This document shows, piece after piece, positions 8,247 to 17,499 of a DNA stretch of 64,000 bases. The stretch is from NCBI RefSeq assembly GCF_011250555.1, contig NZ_JAANMZ010000017.1, positions 1 to 64,000 on the forward strand, written 5' to 3'. Under the pieces are notes generated by a model. It did no database searches. It saw only the letters and a program-made list of their open reading frames with translations, and was not told the origin of the DNA. The stretch comes from Bacillus sp. MM2020_4 (GTDB lineage: Bacteria; Bacillota; Bacilli; Bacillales; Cytobacillaceae). The number at the start of each line of letters is the position of its first letter. Positions within the stretch are counted from its first letter, which is position 1. The translations under genes were made by a program, and so were the position numbers.

Positions 8247-8750
8247 CTATTTAGCTGTTACCGTTAAGATCATTTCTTCCGCGGCTGTGACATTTCCTGC
8301 TGACATCGGCTTTTCTACTGCTTCTATGGAGTCAGGATTCGTAATAATTAGCGGGGTGATAATATCTTTTGCTTTTTGCTTCACTAATTCTAAATCAACC
8401 GTCACAAGCAAGTCGCCCGCTTTTACCTTGTCCCCTTCCTTCACATGGACAGTAAATCCTTCGCCATTCATAGAGACTGTTTCCAGTCCGATGTGCAGTA
8501 AGATTTCCGCTCCATTCAGCGCTTTAATGCCAATCGCATGTTTGGTAGGAAACACCTGTATCACCTCACCATTAACCGGTGAAACGATTTTTCCTTCAGC
8601 AGGCTCGATCGCAATTCCGTCCCCCATCATCTTTTGGGCAAAGACAGGGTCTGGAACATCTTCTAGTTTCACGATTTTGCCTGTTGCATAGGCCTTTACT
8701 TCAATGGTTTTTTCTACTTCTTCTTTTTTGCCAAAAAGCTTTTTAAACAT
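8247..8750 (-). CDS. PTS system IIA component, glucose (Crr) family
   Basis: A free-standing IIA-Glc domain that accepts phosphate from HPr on histidine and passes it to IIB domains of glucose-type permeases. The two active-site histidines are in FPTKHAIGI (H71, from the start chosen) and LLHIGLETV (H86, the phosphorylated one). The C-terminal half has the barrel motifs VKEGDKVKAGDLL and TPLIITN. The 167-residue length matches E. coli Crr (169) and B. subtilis YpqE (168). The start is ATG 8750, with AAGGAA about 9 bases upstream. It is a single-gene unit between terminator 8204-8245 and the M24-like gene. Confidence 0.93.
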   Translation of the reverse strand: MFKKLFGKKEEVEKTIEVKAYATGKIVKLEDVPDPVFAQKMMGDGIAIEPAEGKIVSPVNGEVIQVFPTKHAIGIKALNGAEILLHIGLETVSMNGEGFTVHVKEGDKVKAGDLLVTVDLELVKQKAKDIITPLIITNPDSIEAVEKPMSAGNVTAAEEMILTVTAK

Positions 8751-8802
8751 CCTGATCATTTCCTTTTCATTAAAGTATCCCTTTATCCTACCGGCAGTGC
8801 CT

Positions 8803-10227
8803 TCATGGATTCGGTTGAAATAATAGTGCCTCTTCCTTATTTAATAGATAGGGTCTAAAGTATCCTACCGTGTCTGCTAGCGGCAGGACTTCAGGCTGGA
8901 GCTGGATATGCAATTCCTGTTCCATATACATTCTTCTCTTTACAAACCTGTCCCATAACTCGGGATAGGTGTTGGCTATTTCGTTCCGTAAGGCTTCATC
9001 AGCCAACGCAATCCCCGTCTCGGCACTGGCCCCGCCATAGTTGGGAACAGATGGAATAATGTCAATTTGGAATACCATGCCGCTCTTTAGAACCGTGCTG
9101 GATTCCGGATATACCGGCGAAGATAACCATTCCTCATCCGCGGTAAAATGGCCCGGATTTAAATGCCAGTGATAATCTTCCTTCGGTAAGACCGTTTCCA
9201 TTACATCATATAATTGTCCGCCTGTCATCCCGATTTTTATATTTTCTAACCAGGCCACAACCGCTGCATAATAAGGGATCGCCACTCTTGCTAAATAATC
9301 TTGCACCTCATTTGGCAGTTCCTCCGTTTTGGTGACGACATACCCTGACCGACTCGCTAATCCCCCTTTATAGCCGGTTGTGATCGAAAACCTATCCCCA
9401 AGCGCTACTTCCTTCTTTCTCGGATAAAGGACAGCATTCGTAAAGCGATCCCCGGTCGCACAGATGGTGGTGACATTATGCGGTTGTCCGAATCGCGAGA
9501 GGAATGAGGCCAATTCCGTTTCGGTTTGTCCGATTTCGAGATGATGTAAGGCGTCTAGTACACAATCGGAAGCCAAACTGGAACCAAACTCATAATAGTG
9601 AATCTCATCGGCATTATTGATGGTTCTGATTCCGCCATTTTCACCCATTAACAGCGCACTGCCATTCATTACCTTTGCTGAATGTTCCCGGGCCAGCTGT
9701 TGTAAAGCATCTACAATGAAATAGGGAACATCAAACAACTGTTGATTTTCCTCTACCCTGCTGGTAAATACTTTCCAGCCGACAACCCCGATATTTTTTC
9801 CGCCAAAATGAATAGCATCCCCGATGATATCTTTGAAGCTTTTATGATTGTCCATTGGCTGATTGGGCAAGGAAAAATGTGGGACATGGACCAGATCTGC
9901 TTCCAAGCGCGAATAGGTTGCCAGCTTCCCATTTTCATTCCCAAGGAATAAGGTTGACGCCCCGGTCGCGTCAATCGCTACTAACGCTTCCTCGAACCGG
10001 GGAATGAAGCCGGTGAAGTACTCAAAGTTGGCACCATGTTCGCGGTCAGCGTAGATAAAAATAAGATCCACCCCCTTTTCCTTCATCGCCGTTAAGAGTT
10101 TTTCTTTTCTTTCACTTAATGTTTGGTCTGATAAAACGGGAGGTTGATCATTAAACTTTAGGTCTAGATAGTTTACTTTGGCTAATGAAAACTTGTCCAG
10201 ACTATATTTTTCTTTTAGATGTTCCAT
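8803..10227 (-). CDS. M24 (aminopeptidase P-like) family protein with degenerate metal site
   Basis: 474 residues: a creatinase-type N-terminal domain (about 35-200, with GVDLIFIYADREHGANFEYFTG) and a C-terminal pita-bread domain. In active M24 enzymes two aspartates sit in IDAG...SDITRTF; here the matching stretch reads SITTGYKGGLASRSGYVV, so both aspartate ligands appear lost. The histidine (LNPGHF) and final glutamate (SAETGIAL) remain, and the middle glutamate block reads FQIDIIPS. Peptidase activity is therefore doubtful; some M24 folds bind without cleaving. The ATG has AGGAGGAAATGGATAA upstream. It is in a minus-strand group with the glycosyltransferase, 162 bases apart. Confidence 0.8.
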   Translation of the reverse strand: MEHLKEKYSLDKFSLAKVNYLDLKFNDQPPVLSDQTLSERKEKLLTAMKEKGVDLIFIYADREHGANFEYFTGFIPRFEEALVAIDATGASTLFLGNENGKLATYSRLEADLVHVPHFSLPNQPMDNHKSFKDIIGDAIHFGGKNIGVVGWKVFTSRVEENQQLFDVPYFIVDALQQLAREHSAKVMNGSALLMGENGGIRTINNADEIHYYEFGSSLASDCVLDALHHLEIGQTETELASFLSRFGQPHNVTTICATGDRFTNAVLYPRKKEVALGDRFSITTGYKGGLASRSGYVVTKTEELPNEVQDYLARVAIPYYAAVVAWLENIKIGMTGGQLYDVMETVLPKEDYHWHLNPGHFTADEEWLSSPVYPESSTVLKSGMVFQIDIIPSVPNYGGASAETGIALADEALRNEIANTYPELWDRFVKRRMYMEQELHIQLQPEVLPLADTVGYFRPYLLNKEEALLFQPNP

Positions 10228-10389
10228 TTATCCATTTCCTCCTATTCTCTCGTTGACAGCCTATCTGGATAGCTCACGAAATAGCTTACCCAGACGCTGT
10301 TCCTTATATCAAGAATGAACGAATGCAAACAGAAAAACCATTGCCATTAAGATGGCTTTTACTTTTTCAGAAGCAACAGTCTCTCTACT

Positions 10390-11427
10390 TTACACCAAAC
10401 TATATGATGGTTTTTCTTTTTCAACGGTGTCTGTTAGCCAATTTTCAAAAAAGGCTTGATACCCTTGCTTCATCACGGTGCTTGAAAATCTCTCGAAGGC
10501 TGCCATCCGATTTTCCAATGAAAACTTGTGGGGTGTAGCAAGGGCCATATTCACGAGCTCGAACCAGTTGCTTTCATCGCCAGAAAAGGCGTGTCTAGAA
10601 TTGATATGGTCGTAACAGGGATGCATCGGCTTGACGATGATTTTCCCCATCGCGAGGGCTTCCGTTAACGGCATGGCGAAGGTGTCGAATTTGGAGCTAT
10701 TCCAATAGACCTTGGCCGTGTTCATCAGCGAAAATACTTCATCCTGCGAAAGGGCAAACTGCAGCTTCACATTGTCTGGAATCTTATATTTCTTCACACT
10801 TTCCCGGTAGCGCTCGCCACCGAACACCATAAATACTTCTTTGTCCGGATTTTGACGCGCATACTCCAAGACCAGCTCAGGCTGCCGGTTCTCTTCATCC
10901 CTTCCAATCCAAAGGACGCGGTTGTCGACGATTTGTGCAGGATCAAAATAATGCTCTGCTGCCCTTTCATCAAACCCAATCGGAATGACGGTCGCATCGT
11001 CTACCCCAAATTTTGAATGTAGTTCCCTTTTTAGAAATTCGGTTTGAACAATCGCCTTATCGACCATTTGGTAAAAGGGCTTCATCATTTCATAGCCCGT
11101 CAACGCCGGGTCTGGAAAACTATGCGGGAATAACACACTATTTTTGATAAACATCTTTAAAAAGGTAAATCCTGAAACGGTATAAATGACATGCTCGATT
11201 TTCTCCGCCTCGAGTTTGTCGAGCACCACATCATAGTTGACCAAATCCCCCTTTTCATGCTCGAACCCAGGCAGATGATCATAGCCGCTCACATGCCGTT
11301 CCGGGGAGATAAATACAATGTCTACCCCAAATTCACGGCAAAGCTTTTTTAAACGATCCGCATAAATCCGCGGTCCGTGTGCTTCCGTAAATTGTATCTT
11401 CCTCATGATTAACCCAACTTTTTTCAT
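10390..11427 (-). CDS. GT-B glycosyltransferase, GT4-like
   Basis: A 345-residue cytoplasmic protein with two Rossmann-like halves. The C-terminal half carries the GT4-type sugar-nucleotide site: NRVLWIGRDEENRQPELV after the linker, KLQFALSQDEVFSLMNTAKVYWNSSKFDTFAMPLTEALAMGKIIV with the EALAxGxP-like E. The N-terminal half has AIVQTEFLKREL and IPIGFDE. The retaining mechanism of family GT4 is the likely one; donor and acceptor are unknown. No polysaccharide genes adjoin it, so it might glycosylate a spore-coat or cell-surface component (inference). The start ATG has GGGTGAG upstream. Confidence 0.78.
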   Translation of the reverse strand: MKKVGLIMRKIQFTEAHGPRIYADRLKKLCREFGVDIVFISPERHVSGYDHLPGFEHEKGDLVNYDVVLDKLEAEKIEHVIYTVSGFTFLKMFIKNSVLFPHSFPDPALTGYEMMKPFYQMVDKAIVQTEFLKRELHSKFGVDDATVIPIGFDERAAEHYFDPAQIVDNRVLWIGRDEENRQPELVLEYARQNPDKEVFMVFGGERYRESVKKYKIPDNVKLQFALSQDEVFSLMNTAKVYWNSSKFDTFAMPLTEALAMGKIIVKPMHPCYDHINSRHAFSGDESNWFELVNMALATPHKFSLENRMAAFERFSSTVMKQGYQAFFENWLTDTVEKEKPSYSLV

Positions 11428-11580
11428 TTACACTCACCCTGTATATAGAAAATTTTATTATTTGGTCCGTATCTTTCCTTATCTATCATACTGCTTTTCC
11501 CTCAATTTTTTTAGACACAAAAAAAGCCATCAAGTTGTAATCACCTAACAGCCTTCTGTTTCTTCTATTTATATATATAT

Positions 11581-11736
11581 TTAGCAGACAACCAATTGTC
11601 TCAAATCCGCTTTTATGTCTTCAAGCAATTTTTCCAGCGTCATTTCGGTCTCATTTACGCCCTTATCATACGCCTTCTTCACAATCTCCGAAAAATCGGC
11701 GCTATTCGAGCTATCTCCCTTAGCATTCCGCTCCAA
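11581..11736 (-). CDS. 51-residue acidic helical protein, unknown
   Basis: A short frame starting at TTG 11736 directly behind a strong ribosome-binding site (GGAAGGAGATATAGGAACT). It begins MERNAKGDSSNSADFSEIVK and continues with TLEKLLEDIKADLRQL, which should form an amphipathic helix, ending in VVC. There are no membrane segments. The site quality and the amphipathic pattern argue for a real gene. The surrounding gap 11428-11924 otherwise holds one GGTGTCAGGCACC palindrome (11851) and a relic GAACCGTCCCC (11898). I do not recognise a family. Confidence 0.55.
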   Translation of the reverse strand: MERNAKGDSSNSADFSEIVKKAYDKGVNETEMTLEKLLEDIKADLRQLVVC

Positions 11737-11850
11737 GTTCCTATATCTCCTTCCTATGTATACTAGTTACCTATTTTACTAGAAGGATTGGTGATTGTAA
11801 ATACATTTCCAGTTGATAATTGTGGAAATTGTATGAATTTTGTCGATGGG

Positions 11851-11863
11851 GGTGTCAGGCACC
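11851..11863 (+). repeat. GGTGWCAGGCACC palindrome, copy 1
   Basis: Exact copy of the 13-base repeat (GGTGTCAGGCACC) found 12 times in the window. A GAACCGTCCCC sequence of the second repeat family follows at 11898-11908. Confidence 0.85.
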
Positions 11864-11924
11864 CATTACAATTGCTCCCCCAAGATCCCTAGGTCTCGAA
11901 CCGTCCCCACGGCTCCCCGAAATG

Positions 11925-11956
11925 AAAAAGGGAGAGGCTATAATTCCTCTACCCTT
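11925..11956 (-). terminator. Terminator of the racemase/oligopeptide operon
   Basis: On the minus strand AAGGGTAGAGG and CCTCTCCCTT pair around an 8-base loop, followed by TTTT. It is 10 bases past the stop of the last operon gene. Confidence 0.75.
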
Positions 11957-11966
11957 GAATGGATTC

Positions 11967-13079
11967 CTATCGTGTGTACACCTTCGAGCTTAGTAAATAT
12001 TTATCTACCACTTCCTGTCTAACCTCATATCCGATACCCGGATTGGTTGGGACGGAGACGATGCCAGGTTTGCTTAGGACGACTTCTGGTTCGATGATGT
12101 CCTCGGCCCAGTATTTTTTCGAAGCAGAGGTGTCGCCTGGAATGGTGAAGTTCGCCAATGACGCGATCGCGATGTTGTGGGCGCGGCCGACTCCGGATTC
12201 GAGCATGCCGCCGCACCAGACCGGAACTCCGTAAGATTTGCATAAGTCATGAAGCTTCTTCGCTTCAGCAAGTCCGCCCACACGGCCGATTTTGATATTA
12301 ATAATTTTGCAGGCGCCCAGTTCAATCGCCTTCCGGGCATCCTCTACTGAATGGATGCTTTCGTCGAGACAGATGGGTGTCTCAATCTGACTTTGCAGTG
12401 TTGCGTGGTCAATAATATCATCATGAGCGAGCGGCTGCTCAATCATCATCAACTTGAATTGATCCAATTGCTTCAAAAGGTCGATATCGTCCAGTGTGTA
12501 AGCAGAGTTCGCATCTGCCATGAGCGGCACATCGTAGCCGAACCGATCGCGTACTGCTTTGACGCGTTCAACATCGAAACCTGGTTTAATTTTGATTTTA
12601 ATTTTTTTATAGCCTTCAGCAAGATATTTCTCCACAGAGCTTAACAGATCTTCCACTGTCGGCTGAATTCCGATGCTGACGCCAACCTCGATCTCTTCCT
12701 TTTCACCGCCAAGTGCCTGTGCCAGCGAGATCCCCTTTTGCTTCGAGTATAGATCCCAAATAGCACTTTCCATCGCGGATTTCGCCATGTTATTACGGCG
12801 CATCCACGCAAATTCTTTAGAAAAATCGTTCGGAGTCTCAATATCCATTTCCAATACCTTTGGAATAATATATTGCTCGGCAATATGGAGCGCCGTATCA
12901 ATCGTTTCTTCATTATATACCGGAGCATCCATCGCGACACACTCCGCATAGCCTACATGGCCGTCGCCGTACACACTAACAAGGATGAATTCCCTGTCTG
13001 TTTCCGTTGCAAAACTAGTTTGGAATGGAGACAATAACGGCATTGTTAAACGTTCAAATTTCACCTTTTCAATTTTCAC
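11967..13079 (-). CDS. Enolase-superfamily N-acyl/N-succinylamino acid racemase (MenC-type), copy 1
   Basis: Predicted to racemise N-acylated amino acids through a 1,1-proton transfer. The MLE-subgroup residues are present: KIKIKIKPG (catalytic lysine pair), metal ligands in MADANSAY, MIEQPL and CLDESIH, and the second base lysine in IINIKIGRVGG. The DANSAY form is typical of OSBS/NSAR enzymes and not of L-Ala-D/L-Glu epimerases. The start is the GTG at 13079, with GAGGGGGAA 6 bases upstream; this gives 370 residues and aligns with the N-terminus of the paralogue at 14326. Lack of menaquinone genes nearby and linkage to an M20 deacylase favour racemase over OSB synthase activity. It is the last gene of the operon. 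Confidence 0.85.
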   Translation of the reverse strand: MKIEKVKFERLTMPLLSPFQTSFATETDREFILVSVYGDGHVGYAECVAMDAPVYNEETIDTALHIAEQYIIPKVLEMDIETPNDFSKEFAWMRRNNMAKSAMESAIWDLYSKQKGISLAQALGGEKEEIEVGVSIGIQPTVEDLLSSVEKYLAEGYKKIKIKIKPGFDVERVKAVRDRFGYDVPLMADANSAYTLDDIDLLKQLDQFKLMMIEQPLAHDDIIDHATLQSQIETPICLDESIHSVEDARKAIELGACKIINIKIGRVGGLAEAKKLHDLCKSYGVPVWCGGMLESGVGRAHNIAIASLANFTIPGDTSASKKYWAEDIIEPEVVLSKPGIVSVPTNPGIGYEVRQEVVDKYLLSSKVYTR

Positions 13080-13127
13080 TGCTGGTTCCCCCTCATTGAC
13101 CCGTTCCGGATCCTTTCCTGCCATCTG

Positions 13128-14282
13128 TTATTCAAACTCTACTTTAAAGCCGTTTTTTTCAAACGTGGCTAAAATCGTTCTCGTTAAGATTTCTACCCCA
13201 ACAATTAATGCCTCACGGTCAAACGCCATCTTGGGATGGTGAAGACCCGGTGACAGGCTGCAGCCCAAGCCAAGCATGGTTGCTTTCACGTCCGGACGCT
13301 TGACAGAATAAAAGTGGAAGTCCTCACCACCCGGTGTCACACTTGGCGGCAGTAAATTTTCTTTCCCCAACACTTCCTTTATCGCACCGGCCATAATATC
13401 TTTTGCTTCCTCATTTACCTCGGCAGCGACAACGTTCGACTCATATGTAAAATCGATGTCGACTTGATATAACTCCGCCACGGCGGAAATCACCTGCTCG
13501 ACCTGTTTCGCCAACTGATCCATCGTCTGATTAGACTGGGCACGGAGATCTAGGCTGAATTGGGCTGACCCTGGAATAATATTGCTGTTTTCACCGCCGG
13601 CAATCAGCTTTGTCATCTTGACCGAATAAGGGACGATGGGATTCAAGTGAATGGCGTTCAATTGCTGAACAATTGCCGCGGCCACTTCTATCGCATTTGT
13701 GCTCATGTGTGGACGGCCACCGTGGCCATCTTCGCCGTTGATTTTCCCCGAAACAAACCGGCCGGCCCCATGGACAATCGCAGGTGCTGCTTTGCCGTTT
13801 GCCACTTCGACTTCCGGACGCAAATGGACGCCGTACAGATAATCGACATCATCAATCACCTTTTTTTCTACCATCCGTAAGGCACCGTTTCCTTTTTCTT
13901 CTGCCGGTTGAAAAATAAATCGAACTTTCCCCGGCAGTTTCACGTTCAGTTTTTTCAAAGTCATGAACACACCTAATGCCAATGTCATATGGGCATCGTG
14001 TCCGCAGGAATGATTGGCCTTCCAGGTGCCATCCACTTCCTGCCACAGGGCATCCATATCCGACCTCAGTCCCACCGTTAGCGGCCCGTTACCAAGTTCC
14101 GCCACCACCCCCGGACAATCCTCAAACGTTCTTACTTCATCAGCCTCCCATTCCTCAAGCAGGCTGGCGATGTACTTCGTGGTGTTTATCTCCTTCCAGC
14201 TCACCTCCGGATGCTGATGGAGGTAATCAAAAATGTCAAAGAGTTGTGATTTAAGATTGCTGACGGCCAAAGTTTCATTCAT
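13128..14282 (-). CDS. M20-family amidohydrolase (N-acyl-amino acid deacylase type)
   Basis: A 384-residue cytoplasmic zinc/cobalt hydrolase of the aminoacylase/carboxypeptidase group (M20D, like YxeP/HipO). The metal site motifs are HSCGHDAHMT, PAEEKGNG, the lid-domain DGHGGRPH and the C-terminal LHHPKMAF. Placed between two N-acylamino acid racemases, it probably removes the N-acyl (for example succinyl) group from the L-form, making racemisation one-way; this is the pathway described for Geobacillus kaustophilus NSAR. The substrate could also be an N-acyl dipeptide brought in by the linked transporter. The upstream gene ends 43 bases before it; the downstream gene starts 48 bases after it. 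Confidence 0.85.
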   Translation of the reverse strand: MNETLAVSNLKSQLFDIFDYLHQHPEVSWKEINTTKYIASLLEEWEADEVRTFEDCPGVVAELGNGPLTVGLRSDMDALWQEVDGTWKANHSCGHDAHMTLALGVFMTLKKLNVKLPGKVRFIFQPAEEKGNGALRMVEKKVIDDVDYLYGVHLRPEVEVANGKAAPAIVHGAGRFVSGKINGEDGHGGRPHMSTNAIEVAAAIVQQLNAIHLNPIVPYSVKMTKLIAGGENSNIIPGSAQFSLDLRAQSNQTMDQLAKQVEQVISAVAELYQVDIDFTYESNVVAAEVNEEAKDIMAGAIKEVLGKENLLPPSVTPGGEDFHFYSVKRPDVKATMLGLGCSLSPGLHHPKMAFDREALIVGVEILTRTILATFEKNGFKVEFE

Positions 14283-14325
14283 GATTTAAAAAATCTCCTT
14301 TGTTACTAGGCAGTTTCCTACCCGT

Positions 14326-15441
14326 TCATTTCGAAAAACTTACCTGCTCCACTGTATATTTTTCCAAAGCAGCCTGATTGATGTCATAGCCGATTCCAGG
14401 CTTTTTGGACACTTCGATGTTCCCTTGGGCATCCATTTCAATCCACGGCTCGATGATGTCCTGCTCCCAATAACGTGCAGATGGTGCGGTATCGCCCGGG
14501 ATGGTAAAGTTATCTAGAGTGGTGATCGCAACGTTATGCGCGCGGCCGATTCCCGACTCGAGCATGCCACCGCACCAGACTGGAATATTATTTTCCTTAC
14601 AAAGATTATGAATTTTGATCGCTTCTGTGATGCCACCTACTCGCCCAATTTTGATATTAATGACTTTGCAGCTGCCAAGTTCAATCGCTTTCCTTGCGTC
14701 TTCCACTGAGTGAATGCTTTCATCGAGACAGATCCGTGTCTGAACTGCCGCTTGCAGTTTCGCATGGTCGATAATATCGTCATGGGCTAGCGGCTGTTCA
14801 ATCATGATAAGCCCAAGGCTGTCCATCTGCTTAAACAGTTCACGATCATCCAGGGTATAGGCCGAATTGGCATCGGCCATCATCGGAATATCGCCGAATT
14901 GCTCGCGGACGGCCTGAAGCATCTCGATGTCCTTCCCAGGCTTGATTTTGATTTTAATTTTTTGAAAGCCTTGCTCGAGATGCTTGCCAACTGTGGCAAC
15001 GAGTGCTTCCTTTGTTTCCTGGATCCCAATGCTGACGCCGACGGAAATCTTGTCTTTTGTGCCGCCGATTACCTCGGCAAGCGGCTTGCCCTGCCGCTTG
15101 GCATAAAGGTCCCAGATCGCACCTTCCAATGCCGATTTCGCCATATTATTGCGACGCACCTGTTTGAACAGATCACTCACTTCTTTGGGATGGCTGATTT
15201 CCCCGCCTTGATACAGGAACGGGATCAGGAAGTCTTTCATAATATGCCAGGCGGTTTGAACTGTTTCTTCATTATAAAATGGATTGGAGTTGACGACGCA
15301 TTCTCCGTAGCCGACTTGGCCTGCCTCATCATACACTTCTGTAATAATGAACTCCCGGTCCGTCTGTGTTCCGAAGCTGGTTTGAAACGGGAATTTCAAA
15401 TCCATCTTCAATTTTCGAAGAACCACTTTTTCAATCCTCAT
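14326..15441 (-). CDS. Enolase-superfamily N-acyl/N-succinylamino acid racemase (MenC-type), copy 2
   Basis: 371 residues, the close paralogue of the protein at 11967-13079; both share PFQTSF, RRNNMAKSA, KIKIKIKPG, MADANSAYTLDD, MIEQPLAHDDIIDHA, CLDESIHSVEDARKAIELG and MLESG.GRAHN. All catalytic and metal residues of the NSAR/OSBS subgroup are intact. N-terminal capping-domain residues, which set substrate choice, differ most between the two (SFGTQTDREF against SFATETDREF, and the 60-90 region), suggesting different acyl-amino acid ranges. Start ATG 15441 has a GGAGGAAACAA ribosome-binding site. It sits right after the transporter ATPase gene in the operon. Confidence 0.86.
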   Translation of the reverse strand: MRIEKVVLRKLKMDLKFPFQTSFGTQTDREFIITEVYDEAGQVGYGECVVNSNPFYNEETVQTAWHIMKDFLIPFLYQGGEISHPKEVSDLFKQVRRNNMAKSALEGAIWDLYAKRQGKPLAEVIGGTKDKISVGVSIGIQETKEALVATVGKHLEQGFQKIKIKIKPGKDIEMLQAVREQFGDIPMMADANSAYTLDDRELFKQMDSLGLIMIEQPLAHDDIIDHAKLQAAVQTRICLDESIHSVEDARKAIELGSCKVINIKIGRVGGITEAIKIHNLCKENNIPVWCGGMLESGIGRAHNVAITTLDNFTIPGDTAPSARYWEQDIIEPWIEMDAQGNIEVSKKPGIGYDINQAALEKYTVEQVSFSK

Positions 15442-15498
15442 CTATTTGTTTCCTCCCTCTGCTATAAAAATATTTGTTGGTTGATCTGAATATGTCCT

Positions 15499-16482
15499 TT
15501 AAAACAAATGACACGCGACGGCGTGGTCGGCGGAGACCCGTTTCTTGACTGGGACTTCCCGTTTGCAGATGTCGGTGGCATGCGGGCATCGTGTGTGGAA
15601 CACACAACCGGATGGGGGGTTGAGCGGCGATGGAACCTCTCCACTTAGCTTAATCCGATCGCGCTTCACCGTTGGATTTGGCACTGGCACCGCTGACAAT
15701 AGTGCCTTTGTATACGGATGCAGCGGATTGGCATATAGCTCATCCGTCGGAGACTCTTCCACCAATTGCCCCAAGTACATGACCCCGATACGGTCGGAAA
15801 TATGCCGGACCACACTTAAATCATGGGAAATAAACAAATAGGATAAATGGAATTCATCCTGTATTTCCTCTAGGAGGTTCAACACCTGGGACTGGATCGA
15901 AACATCCAGTGCCGAGACCGGTTCATCACAAATAATCAGCTTTGGATTCACCATTAACGCCCGCGCCAACCCGATCCGCTGCCGCTGCCCACCAGAAAAC
16001 TCATGCGGATAACGGTAATATTGCTCAGACTGGAACCCGACCCGGTTCAGCATGTCCATCACTCGCTCCATCCGCTCTTTTTTATCGCCGATTCGGTGGA
16101 TTTTCAGCGTCTCCTCTAAAATATGGCCGATTCGTTTTCTCGGGTTTAATGAGGAATACGGATCCTGGAAGACCATTTGCAAATCCTTACGCATGTTATG
16201 GAGCTCCTTACCCTTCAGCGAGTAAAGGTCCTTCCCCTGATAAATCCCTTCGCCGCTAGTCGGTTCAAGTAGGCGCATCACGGTCCGGCCGGTTGTACTC
16301 TTTCCGCAGCCGGATTCGCCAACGAGGCCGTACGTTTCACCGGCATTGATTTCAAAGGACACATTGTTTACCGCCTTGACTTGACCCGTCACCCTGCCCA
16401 AAGAGTTTGTGACCGGGAAAAATTTTTTCAAATTCTTCACATGTAAGAGCGGAGTTTCCTTATTAGCTGCTAATACCGACAT
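15499..16482 (-). CDS. Oligopeptide ABC transporter ATPase (OppF/DppF type)
   Basis: Second nucleotide-binding subunit of the peptide importer. Walker A is GESGCGKST, the signature [15 protein letters not shown], Walker [13 protein letters not shown], and the H-loop [11 protein letters not shown]. The C-terminal oligopeptide-ATPase extension with spaced cysteines ([14 protein letters not shown]) is present. 327 residues is normal. Its start overlaps the end of the OppD-type gene by 20 bases, so the two are translationally coupled. Confidence 0.93.
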   Translation of the reverse strand: MSVLAANKETPLLHVKNLKKFFPVTNSLGRVTGQVKAVNNVSFEINAGETYGLVGESGCGKSTTGRTVMRLLEPTSGEGIYQGKDLYSLKGKELHNMRKDLQMVFQDPYSSLNPRKRIGHILEETLKIHRIGDKKERMERVMDMLNRVGFQSEQYYRYPHEFSGGQRQRIGLARALMVNPKLIICDEPVSALDVSIQSQVLNLLEEIQDEFHLSYLFISHDLSVVRHISDRIGVMYLGQLVEESPTDELYANPLHPYTKALLSAVPVPNPTVKRDRIKLSGEVPSPLNPPSGCVFHTRCPHATDICKREVPVKKRVSADHAVACHLF

Positions 16483-17476
16483 AGCGATCCTCCCCTGCTT
16501 TCATTACATCTTGATAGTTCCAGCATCTGACCTTATGGCCGCTCACTTCTTCCTTCAATTCCGGCATTTCCGCCCGGCATTTGTCCGTTGCGAATTCGCA
16601 GCGGGGCGCAAAGCGGCAGCCCTTTGGAACCTGATGCAGGGTTGGAACCTTCCCTTCGATGACATGAAGTTTCCCCAAACGGTCTCCGGTCAGCTGTGGA
16701 ATTGATTTTAATAATCCGAGGGTATAGGGATGAAACGGTGATTGGAATAAAGTCTCTACATCCGCCTCTTCAATGACTTGGCCCAAATACATGACGACCA
16801 CTCTCGTACAAACCTCGGCGACAACGCCCAAATCATGGGTAATCATGATCGTGCCCATGTTGTATTCCTCTTTCAATTCATTAATCAAATCCAGAATTTG
16901 CGCCTGCGTTGTTACGTCAAGAGCCGTTGTTGGTTCATCGGCAATCAACAGCCGCGGCTGGCAGGACAGGGCCATTGCAATCATTACCCGCTGCCGCATC
17001 CCGCCGGAAAGCTCATGAGGATATTCGTGAACCCGTTTTTCCGGGGACGGAATCCCTGTTAAGCGCAGCATTTCCACGGCTTTTTCATAGGCCTCTTTTT
17101 TATTGCAGTTTTGGTGAAGAATGATGGATTCGGCGATTTGGTTACCGACGGTGTAAACTGGATTTAACGAGCTCATCGGATCCTGGAAAATCATCGAAAT
17201 ATCATTGCCGCGAATGTCCCGCATTTCTTTTAACGAAAAATGCAAAAGGTTCTTGCCTTGATAAAGTATTTCACCATCATACCGGGTCGAGGATTCATCC
17301 AGTAGCCTTAGGATCGATTCCGCGCTGACACTTTTGCCGCAGCCGGATTCACCAACGACACCCAACGTTTCACCCGCATGGACCGTAAAGGATACGCCGT
17401 CAACGGCCGTCACCTCACCGCGCTCGGTGCGAAAAACCGTCTTTAACTCCTTTACTTCCAATAGTTTTTCTTGCAT
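16463..17476 (-). CDS. Oligopeptide ABC transporter ATPase (OppD/DppD type)
   Basis: First nucleotide-binding subunit, 337 residues. Walker [10 protein letters not shown], signature LSGGMRQRVMIAMAL, Walker B LLIADEPTTALD, H-loop TIMITHDLGVV, and the C-terminal Opp/Dpp extension with cysteines CRFAPRCEFATDKC. It pairs with the next gene to energise import through the two permease subunits upstream. Transported substrates are predicted to feed the racemases and deacylase encoded downstream. Confidence 0.93.
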   Translation of the reverse strand: MQEKLLEVKELKTVFRTERGEVTAVDGVSFTVHAGETLGVVGESGCGKSVSAESILRLLDESSTRYDGEILYQGKNLLHFSLKEMRDIRGNDISMIFQDPMSSLNPVYTVGNQIAESIILHQNCNKKEAYEKAVEMLRLTGIPSPEKRVHEYPHELSGGMRQRVMIAMALSCQPRLLIADEPTTALDVTTQAQILDLINELKEEYNMGTIMITHDLGVVAEVCTRVVVMYLGQVIEEADVETLFQSPFHPYTLGLLKSIPQLTGDRLGKLHVIEGKVPTLHQVPKGCRFAPRCEFATDKCRAEMPELKEEVSGHKVRCWNYQDVMKAGEDRYVGISS

Positions 17477-17499
17477 TCCATCCGCCCTCCTTTCACATG

